NCBI GenBank assembly: GCA_031271875.1
Contig: JAISVD010000082.1
Location: forward strand, 1-19,479
From: Spirochaetaceae bacterium
GTDB taxonomy: Bacteria; Spirochaetota; Spirochaetia; Treponematales; Treponemataceae
Direction of reading: 5' to 3'
Length of the DNA stretch: 19,479 bases
The first letter of the stretch is position 1. Every line of letters begins with the position of its first letter. The notes below the pieces were generated by a model. The model made no database searches, was not told the DNA's origin, and saw only the letters and a list, made by a program, of their open reading frames with translations. Positions 13,604 through 19,479 of the stretch are shown one piece after another. Both the position numbers and the translations under genes were made by a program.

Positions 13604-15037
13604 TTAATCGGCGATTCCCTGCATTCCTGAGTCCGCAAGGGCCCACTCTGCGAGACGGGCTTCAAAGAACATGGGCCTCTGGATAAGGGATATCTCCAGA
13701 AAATACTTGTTCGCCAGATCCTCCCTGCCGTTTGCCTGGTAGTATTGAGCAACATAAAAAAGCATCTTTCCCTTTTTATTGAGATCCGGTTCCTTTCCTA
13801 TTCTCACCAGAACATCATTGTCGCCGTTGCGGTCATGATACAACCTTGCGACATAATATTCCAGACTGTTCCGGGTTACCCTTTTTATTGCCTGGCTGAG
13901 AAAATCCTTGCTTGCCTGGAGATTGCGCTCCTGCTCGTAACAGGCTGAAATCATGAGAATAAACGATATATTTGAAGGGTTCTTCTCATAGGCTGAATAA
14001 AAAGCCTGGCGGCACTCTTTCCAGTTTTTTTCCTTCCAGAGCAGAATACCGAGGGATTCATAGACAAAATAGTAGGAAGGGTTTGCTTTTGCCGCCATCC
14101 GGTAATCGGCGGCAGCTTCGCTGTACCGTTGCAGTTCATCGTACAGAGCGCCCCGGTATATATAGGCAAGAAAATAGGAGCCGTCGATGCGGATCGCTTC
14201 GGTCCAGGCGTCTATAGCGTCTCCGGGCCGGCGGATCCTGCGCAGGTAATCGCCGTAATCGATCCAGTAGTCGTAATAGGCCGGAGCGAGGGCAATGGCT
14301 TTTTCCATATTCTCCGCCGCAGAACCATACCGCTCATCCTCAGCGTCAAGTTTCGCGAGATAGGACCAGGAGAGGCTGTTCCGGGGATCAACCTCCTGAA
14401 GCCGGAGAAAGGAGTTACGGGATTCCTCGAAATTGCCGAGGTAGTAGTTTACCTGCCCGTAGCCGGTGAGGGCCACGGAATTATCCGGGGCCGAAGCGAG
14501 GCTTTTCTGGAAATAGGTCCGGGCCAGCAGGAAATTTTTCTTTTTCATCTGCTCGTTTCCCAGTTCCGCGTTGGCGTCGGCATTCTCGGGGTCGATCTCC
14601 AGTATCTCCTTGAGGAGCACGCTCTTTTTAGAGGAATCCCCCCCGGCCTTTGCGATGAGGGTATTGAGAAACAGGACATCCGTATTGGTGGGATCCGCTT
14701 CAAGCAGGGAGACGGCGGCCTGTTCAGCCTGGTCCACCTTTCCGGCGGACATCAGGAGGGAGGCGTAGAGATAGTTGAGCCCCTTGTCATCGGCGTATTC
14801 CGGGGGGATCTCTTCAAACAGATCCAGGGCCTCATCAAAAAGCCCCTCATCCAGCTTTTCGCTTACCTCCATGGCAAACTCGGAAGGGAGAAACTCATCC
14901 GTTTCACCGGGAACAGCCGCGACGCCGGGTTCCTGTGTATCCGCAGGCGGAACAGCCTTGTCAGTGGTCACGCATGAATAAAAAAGAAAAGCCGTACACA
15001 GTACCGGAAAGAACGCTTTCTTGCCCATGGATATCAT
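13604..15037 (-). CDS. Tetratricopeptide-repeat lipoprotein
   Basis: 477 residues. The N terminus (MISMGKKAFF then a hydrophobic core) ends in lipobox-like LFYSC with Cys22, so it is likely a lipoprotein. A proline- and acid-rich linker (about 28-50) precedes a long array of TPR units from about residue 55 to the end, with repeated motifs such as NADANAELGNEQMKKKNFLLAR, LTGYGQVNYYLGNFEESR and YESLGILLWKEKNWKECR. Such proteins serve as envelope assembly scaffolds; no enzyme domain is visible. GGAAGGGG lies close before ATG 15037; a second ATG three codons on is possible. It is the first gene of a probable two-gene operon with the TraB-like gene and is divergent from the plus-strand gene starting 56 bp away. 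Confidence 0.92.
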   Translation of the reverse strand: MISMGKKAFFPVLCTAFLFYSCVTTDKAVPPADTQEPGVAAVPGETDEFLPSEFAMEVSEKLDEGLFDEALDLFEEIPPEYADDKGLNYLYASLLMSAGKVDQAEQAAVSLLEADPTNTDVLFLNTLIAKAGGDSSKKSVLLKEILEIDPENADANAELGNEQMKKKNFLLARTYFQKSLASAPDNSVALTGYGQVNYYLGNFEESRNSFLRLQEVDPRNSLSWSYLAKLDAEDERYGSAAENMEKAIALAPAYYDYWIDYGDYLRRIRRPGDAIDAWTEAIRIDGSYFLAYIYRGALYDELQRYSEAAADYRMAAKANPSYYFVYESLGILLWKEKNWKECRQAFYSAYEKNPSNISFILMISACYEQERNLQASKDFLSQAIKRVTRNSLEYYVARLYHDRNGDNDVLVRIGKEPDLNKKGKMLFYVAQYYQANGREDLANKYFLEISLIQRPMFFEARLAEWALADSGMQGIAD

Positions 15038-15057
15038 ATTACCCCTTCCTCATTCTC

Positions 15058-15086
15058 TTGATTTTGTCCGTTTCATTGGCTACACT
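15058..15086 (+). promoter_or_regulatory. sigma70-like promoter of the 600-residue membrane-anchored protein
   Basis: -35 TTGATT (15058-15063, 4/6), a 17-bp spacer and -10 TACACT (15081-15086, 4/6). The ATG at 15094 comes 7 nt later with no convincing Shine-Dalgarno, so the transcript would begin at or next to the ATG. Confidence 0.55.
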
Positions 15087-15093
15087 GAACCGG

Positions 15094-16896
15094 ATGAAAA
15101 AGCATATTATTCGAAATGCTGCAGGACTCATCGTTTTATACAGCATTATTATTTTCGGCATTTTCGCGCTGCAATTCAGGAATGAATCTGTTGTCCGTAA
15201 AACAATCGGAAAAATGCGCTTCACCGTGTCCATCGATCATAGCAACACAGAGGAATCTCCGTTAAAAAACAATTTCCAGCTAGTATATAACAATCTGGAC
15301 ATCTCTTTCAACGACTCCAATCCGGTAAAAGCCGCCGCCGATGACGGCGGCGAATTTCCCGTAAGCCTCCGGGATATCCGGGAATCGGAAAATTCGGTCA
15401 CCCTTGAATTTGACCGGGACATATCCATCGTTTTCCTCGAGGAGGATACGGATACCGCTCCAATCCGCATCCGCGCCCGGATACCTGAGGGGGTTGCTTC
15501 GGTTACGATCCCCTACGGGTTCCGCATAGCGGGCCAGAAGGATATCTCCGATACCTCGGTACTGCTGACGGGGAACGCGGGGCAGCACATCTTTTCCGGC
15601 GCCAGGTTTTTCTCCGCAGACAGGTTCACGTTGACAGGGTTTTCCCCTTCCGCCACCTATGAGATATATAAGCCAGCCGAAAAGTTTACCCTCGCCCGGA
15701 TCGAACACCTCCCCAAAGCTGCGGAGAGCGCCCTGGCTGCTGCGGTGACCGGCTTCAGGCGGAATGCGCTTGCGGTATTTAAACAAAATATGAACGTTTC
15801 GGTAACGGAAAATACGGTAATCGCGTATATCGCGGAGATGGGGTTCCAGAACGGGTATCAGACGGCGTTGAATGCGGTGCCCGCTTCATTCAGAACAGGG
15901 GACGTGAGGACCTATTATTCGGCCCCCTATTTCAACTCCCTGGTAAGGCTGAACGAGGGACTCATCGCCGCGGACACCCGGCGGCTGAACGGGATCAGTG
16001 CGGCGGTCGCGGAAAACAGTCTTTCCGTTTTTGAATATGACAGAACCGGCGCGTTCCTCATCGGTCAGGGCAGGGAGGACCTGCTGCTGCGGCTGCTGGA
16101 GATTCCATTGAAGGGGGTGAGCGGCGTTTCAGGCGGCGATCAAAGCGCGGCGCTTGAAGCGCAGCCTACACCGGTGCAGGCTGCGGGAATTATGAGAATG
16201 TACGCGGAACTGTCCGCCATCCGGCCTGCGTATGCGCAGATACTTGAGCCGGTACTCCCGCAGTGCGAGGAGGCGGTCACCGGCGCGTTTATCTTCAAAA
16301 ATGAGAAATTGTACCTCTCCTGGGAGGAGGGGGAGATATTCACCATCCCCTGCCTCAGAATCGCCCAGGCTCTGATCTCCTACGGAAAAGCGAGGCAGAA
16401 TCACCGCTGGTCCCAGGCGGGATATCTTCTCATCAATTCGCTTTTTGACGCTTCCGAAGGCGGGTTTCTTTTCGAAGAATACCTTCTCGCGGCGGACACA
16501 GGGGCAATTACCGGAAACCACGCGATAAGCCCTGCGGTTCTGTATCCGCTGCTTATTCAGGACAATACATGGTATCCCCACGAGCTTCTGCTGCCTGTGA
16601 CGGCGGAACGGCCCCTGCGGGCATGGACGGCGGCGCAGCAGGTCGATTACGAGAGGAACAGCGAGGGAACAATTACGATCTCCGTCAGGTTTCCCCAGAA
16701 CGAATCCCATTATATGATTATTTCGAATGTGGAACCCTTTTCGCGGATACAGATATACGGGGTCGATTTCCGCACCGATCCCCGCTTTGAAAGCTACAAT
16801 TCCTCGGGGTATGTGTATAACCGGGAGACGAAAACTCTTCTGCTCAAGCTCCGCCACCGGGAAACGGTGGAACAGATACGGCTTATCTACAACTGA
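15094..16896 (+). CDS. Uncharacterised membrane-anchored protein (600 residues)
   Basis: I do not recognise a family. The start is ATG 15094, 53 codons inside a longer open frame; upstream codons would be antisense to the divergent TPR gene and beyond the predicted promoter. The N terminus is basic (MKKHIIRN), then one hydrophobic helix (about 9-26), giving a signal anchor with the rest outside the cytoplasm. Residues about 40-210 look beta-rich with many short charged turns. A helical middle (about 215-450) contains LVRLNEGLIAADTRRLN. A mixed region with DASEGGFLFEEYLL (around 475-490) is followed by beta strands near the C terminus (about 540-600). No cysteine cluster, lipobox, enzyme motif or TPR is evident. 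The frame is long and clean, so it is a real gene. Confidence 0.85.
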   Translation: MKKHIIRNAAGLIVLYSIIIFGIFALQFRNESVVRKTIGKMRFTVSIDHSNTEESPLKNNFQLVYNNLDISFNDSNPVKAAADDGGEFPVSLRDIRESENSVTLEFDRDISIVFLEEDTDTAPIRIRARIPEGVASVTIPYGFRIAGQKDISDTSVLLTGNAGQHIFSGARFFSADRFTLTGFSPSATYEIYKPAEKFTLARIEHLPKAAESALAAAVTGFRRNALAVFKQNMNVSVTENTVIAYIAEMGFQNGYQTALNAVPASFRTGDVRTYYSAPYFNSLVRLNEGLIAADTRRLNGISAAVAENSLSVFEYDRTGAFLIGQGREDLLLRLLEIPLKGVSGVSGGDQSAALEAQPTPVQAAGIMRMYAELSAIRPAYAQILEPVLPQCEEAVTGAFIFKNEKLYLSWEEGEIFTIPCLRIAQALISYGKARQNHRWSQAGYLLINSLFDASEGGFLFEEYLLAADTGAITGNHAISPAVLYPLLIQDNTWYPHELLLPVTAERPLRAWTAAQQVDYERNSEGTITISVRFPQNESHYMIISNVEPFSRIQIYGVDFRTDPRFESYNSSGYVYNRETKTLLLKLRHRETVEQIRLIYN

Positions 16897-16901
16897 GTCA
16901 T

Positions 16902-16956
16902 TGAAGTTTTTGCCAAGGAGTGTCCCTCAAGTCTGAAAACTTCAGGGATACTCTTT
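16902..16956 (+). terminator. Probable terminator region with two competing hairpins
   Basis: After the stop at 16894-16896, GAGTGTCCCT-C-AAGT (16918-16932) pairs with ACTT-C-AGGGATACTC (16939-16953) around a 6-nt loop and is followed by TTT, a plausible though short-tailed terminator. A second perfect 9-bp pair, TGAAGTTTT (16902-16910) with AAAACTTCA (16936-16944), shares bases with the first, so the two stems exclude each other. The region separates this gene from the convergent GatB-like gene. Confidence 0.5.
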
Positions 16957-19396
16957 AGCTGAACACCTCCGTAAAAGACTCGATGATCCGATCCAGCTCC
17001 TCCAGGGAATCCGAGACAAGGCTCGCCGCGAAGTAGAGGCTCACCGCCGATTCCGTGGTGAGGTGTCCCATCGGCACCGCCCCTTCACGCCATACCCTGC
17101 GTGAGGTGGTGTATCCCGAAAAATCAACGGCGCTCTCCTGCTGGGAGGTACAATAGAAGCGGCAGCCCTGTTTCCCGCCCCTGGTCAGCAGGGGCTTGAG
17201 GGAGTAGGGACCCTCCCTCATGCTGCCGGTCCCGGTTTCGTACAGCTCCAGAAAGAAATGGGTCACCCCCCGATCCATGAGAAAAAGCGGCAGTTCGGCC
17301 CGCATTCCGGGATATACCCGGCAGATAAACATCCGGTCGGCGGCTTCCCGGAGGATTTCCGTCATCACCGCGGAGTCCGTATCGTGGAAGCCCGAAAGCA
17401 GGCCGCTGCCGGTAAAAACCGGGGTTTTCATATTCCAGTTCCTGAAACCCTCCGGGGAGGGCCGTTCGAATTTGAGGTTCACCGGGGAGAGTATCTTTTC
17501 ACCAAACACCACATATACCCCCTCCTTTTCGGCGGAGGCGGTTCTGACGGCGAGATTGATATTCCGCGCAGCCTCGTCAGAGGCATCCGGAGGCGCGGAG
17601 GAAGCGGTAACGATGACCGGAACCCCGGCGCCGGCAAAAAGCCAGTAGAGGAGCCCCGCAGTATAGGCAAGGGTGTCGGTACCGTAGGCGACGACGATCC
17701 CCGTCGCCGTACCCGCCGCGATCCGGGCGGAGATTTCCGCTATGAGAACGGCCCAGTCGGCGGGTTCGATCTCCTCGCTCAGCAGTTTTCCCACCTGTAC
17801 TATCTGGACGCGAACCTCCGAGGGCAGCCCCTCCTGAGAGAGCAGGGAACGGACAATCTGCTCGTCAACAGCGGCGGTCACTGCGCCGTCCTTGCGCCGT
17901 CCCCCGCAGATGGCCCCGCCCATGGCAAGGAGATAGACCAGGCTGATATGCAGCTCCCGTTTAATAAGCTCCTTGACCTTCCCCGGTGCGGCAAGTCCGC
18001 CGGTTTTCTTCATGACAAGACCGGTAAGGAACTCAAGGGGCGCCATATCGCCGTCCCGGAGCTTTTCCGCTTCCGCAGGGTTTTCGGCGATGACCTTTTT
18101 GATATGGGGCAGCAGGGACTCCTCATCGGTTATCTGCTCCCACCGGTTGAGCCGGATTATCTCTTCAGGGTCCGTATCTGTTTCCAGAACATTCTGGAGG
18201 AGCTGCCGGGCTATACCGCTGTGTATCTGCCGGGAGGAGAAGAGCTGCATGATATCCGCGAAGCGCTTCGCCGTAAGGGGGGAATCCCCTATCTCTTTTC
18301 CGCTGCGGCGTAAAAGGGTGGCGACCTCTCCGGGTATCCAGTGGGCGGCGTCCATGGGATCAGCGCCGAAAGCGATAGCCTCCTCAAAGAAATCGGCCTT
18401 CCGCTTTTCGTCACAGATCATATCCGCCCGGCTTTTCGCGAGTCCGTATGCCGCCATGAGCCGCTTTTTGCGGTCATCGGGGAATTCTGCGGAGATGGAA
18501 GCCTTTTCCGGAAGGGCGCCGTCCCGGATGCAGGGGATATCCAGCGGAACAAAACAGCTGGTCTCGGCGGCGGTACGCATCTGGTAATGTTCGGTACGGT
18601 TCTGGCGTTCATTCCAAAGGCGGCTCTCTGAGGGTATCACATTACCGGAAAGCAGTATCTCCTCCTGCCGGCTCAGTTCCGAGTTGACCGCCTTGCGGAC
18701 AAAATTGAAGGAGTTCAGGTTGCGGAGTTTTACGTAATATCCGGGCATCTCAGGATAGCGGGCAAGGGCGGCGTAGGCGTTGCAGCGCATCACACTGTCC
18801 GCAGGGCCGTTTACAATTTGAAGATACTGTATCCGCTGGCGGAGCTCATCGAGAAAGAGTTCCGCCTCCTCTCCCAGCTCGAAATCCGCCGCTGTCCTGA
18901 GCCGTATACTCGCGCAGCCCGCCCAGGTATAATCCATGCGGGTGGAACCGTCGGAGTGGGTAAGCCTGCCTGCATCCTCCTCAAGGCGAATCTCTTCTAT
19001 ATGAACTGTTTTTTTTCTCCGGTGAAACTCTATGGGGATTGCGCCGTTTTCCGCGACCTTGAGGGACAGACCTGAAAGTGAAACCCCCTCAGGTCTTGCG
19101 AAGGTGCCGAGGGCGGCGAGGGGGCGCTCAAACCGGCTCTCTTTCAGTATTGTACAGCCCAGAGCGTGGGCAAGCAGAGACGCCTTTTCCACCGCCTGAG
19201 GATTCGGGAGAGGTACTGCGCCGTCCTCCTGGCGGCAGACGGGGCAGCTGCTTTTCCGCCCGCAGAGCTCCATATTCTGCGCCGTGGAATGCGCCGCACT
19301 GTGCGCCCGTTCCGCCCCGGCATAGCAGGGGCAGAACGCCTTTTTTTCCGCCGACACAAGAATACGGACTTCGAGATATACATGAGACTGATACAT
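16955..19396 (-). CDS. GatB-like / type-I asparaginase (GatD-like) fusion protein with altered active sites
   Basis: 813 residues from ATG 19396 (GGAGG 8 nt upstream). Residues 1-482 follow GatB, the aminoacyl-tRNA amidotransferase subunit that phosphorylates tRNA-bound glutamate or aspartate. Seen are LEVRILVSAEKKAFCPC (8-24), CPVC (51-54, a zinc-type pair with C22/C24), RLEEDAGRLTH (137-147), RNLNSF (225-230), a helical domain (FPDDRKKRLMAAYGLA) and a YqeY-type tail ending FLTGLVMKKTGG. Residues 483-813 follow type-I asparaginase/archaeal GatD: MGGAI (492-496), YGTDTLAYTA (571-580), APPDASDEAARNINLA (601-616), Lys642, YPGM (695-698), and a full C-terminal subdomain (YTTSRRVWREGAVPMGHLTTE). 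GatB kinase-pocket motifs and the first catalytic threonine are replaced. Domain identity is secure; the activity is uncertain. Confidence 0.9.
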   Translation of the reverse strand: MYQSHVYLEVRILVSAEKKAFCPCYAGAERAHSAAHSTAQNMELCGRKSSCPVCRQEDGAVPLPNPQAVEKASLLAHALGCTILKESRFERPLAALGTFARPEGVSLSGLSLKVAENGAIPIEFHRRKKTVHIEEIRLEEDAGRLTHSDGSTRMDYTWAGCASIRLRTAADFELGEEAELFLDELRQRIQYLQIVNGPADSVMRCNAYAALARYPEMPGYYVKLRNLNSFNFVRKAVNSELSRQEEILLSGNVIPSESRLWNERQNRTEHYQMRTAAETSCFVPLDIPCIRDGALPEKASISAEFPDDRKKRLMAAYGLAKSRADMICDEKRKADFFEEAIAFGADPMDAAHWIPGEVATLLRRSGKEIGDSPLTAKRFADIMQLFSSRQIHSGIARQLLQNVLETDTDPEEIIRLNRWEQITDEESLLPHIKKVIAENPAEAEKLRDGDMAPLEFLTGLVMKKTGGLAAPGKVKELIKRELHISLVYLLAMGGAICGGRRKDGAVTAAVDEQIVRSLLSQEGLPSEVRVQIVQVGKLLSEEIEPADWAVLIAEISARIAAGTATGIVVAYGTDTLAYTAGLLYWLFAGAGVPVIVTASSAPPDASDEAARNINLAVRTASAEKEGVYVVFGEKILSPVNLKFERPSPEGFRNWNMKTPVFTGSGLLSGFHDTDSAVMTEILREAADRMFICRVYPGMRAELPLFLMDRGVTHFFLELYETGTGSMREGPYSLKPLLTRGGKQGCRFYCTSQQESAVDFSGYTTSRRVWREGAVPMGHLTTESAVSLYFAASLVSDSLEELDRIIESFTEVFS

Positions 19397-19479
19397 GCCC
19401 GATTCCTCCCCAAGGATAATTGCATTTGTTCCAAAACCCGGTTGGCTGCGGAACAAACTCCTGAAAAAGTGGTCATTAG
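19397..19479. other. Upstream region of the GatB-like fusion gene with an 8-bp inverted repeat
   Basis: TTTGTTCC (19425-19432) and GGAACAAA (19450-19457) are a perfect inverted repeat 17 bp apart, 28 nt before the start codon and just upstream of the ribosome-binding site GGAGG (19405-19409). It could be an operator or a leader hairpin. The open frame continues upstream to a TTG at 19456, but the strong Shine-Dalgarno and the GatB-like N terminus favour ATG 19396. The promoter is not identified and the next gene lies outside the window. Confidence 0.5.

Noticed and set aside
14129..14977. Plus-strand 282-codon open frame opposite the TPR lipoprotein
   Set aside because: It lies entirely antisense to a gene with signal peptide, lipobox and TPR repeats; it has no ribosome-binding site and no recognisable domain. 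GC-rich codon bias makes such shadows common.
14935..15093. N-terminal extension of the 600-residue protein
   Set aside because: The 53 extra codons overlap the 5' end of the divergent TPR gene and lie upstream of or within the predicted promoter; the protein from 15094 starts with a normal signal anchor.
17258..18313. Plus-strand 351-codon open frame opposite the GatB-asparaginase fusion
   Set aside because: The composition is rich in Gly, Arg and Asp as expected for an antisense shadow of GC-rich coding DNA; the minus strand carries clear family motifs throughout.
19144..19476. 110-codon minus-strand frame starting at the right edge
   Set aside because: It is out of frame with the GatB-like gene over most of its length and has no family resemblance.
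1..19479. CRISPR arrays, tRNA/rRNA genes, insertion sequences, phage or toxin-antitoxin genes
   Set aside because: No regularly spaced repeats, no cloverleaf or rRNA sequence, and no transposase, integrase or toxin motifs were found on either strand by reading; all long frames are accounted for.

Overview
The window reads as a chromosomal segment of a GC-rich spirochaete, most likely in or near Treponema (Treponematales). The assignment is inference. It rests on many TPR lipoproteins and exported proteins, an OmpA-family outer-membrane/peptidoglycan protein, a TraB-family membrane protein, a SlyD-type FKBP and a large uncharacterised membrane-anchored protein, with no mobile genes, rRNA or tRNA. 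No species-level call is possible by eye.

Left part (1-6437). A partial Lhr-type DEAD/DEAH helicase runs off the left edge on the minus strand. A divergent plus-strand gene for an exported TPR protein follows. It converges, with a 20-bp overlap, on a minus-strand Gx-transporter-like membrane protein. Further right on the minus strand lie a SlyD-type FKBP prolyl isomerase with a cysteine-rich tail, and a translationally coupled pair: a NifU C-terminal-domain Fe-S scaffold followed by a YgiQ-type radical SAM protein.

Middle (6438-10998). A large orphan hybrid histidine kinase (HisKA, HATPase, two receivers, Hpt) is clearly more AT-rich than its neighbours. It is divergent from a GH18 (chitinase-like) lipoprotein. 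The 356-bp region between them carries several promoter-like elements and a perfect 11-bp inverted repeat. The chitinase converges on the OmpA-family gene across a strongly structured 180-bp region.

Right part (10999-19479). Minus-strand genes encode the OmpA-like protein, a TraB-family protein and a TPR lipoprotein, the last two being a likely operon. A divergent plus-strand gene encodes a 600-residue membrane-anchored protein that I do not recognise. It converges on the most unusual gene of the window: a single 813-residue ORF joining an entire GatB-like protein to an entire type-I asparaginase/GatD-like domain. Both halves have lost family-invariant active-site residues.

Two patterns run across genes. 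Four genes lack a Shine-Dalgarno sequence and instead have a sigma70-like promoter whose predicted start falls on or next to the ATG, suggesting leaderless mRNAs. Two minus-strand genes end in copies of the same roughly 43-nt hairpin element, and the substitutions in the diverged copy mostly keep pairing only in the minus-strand RNA.
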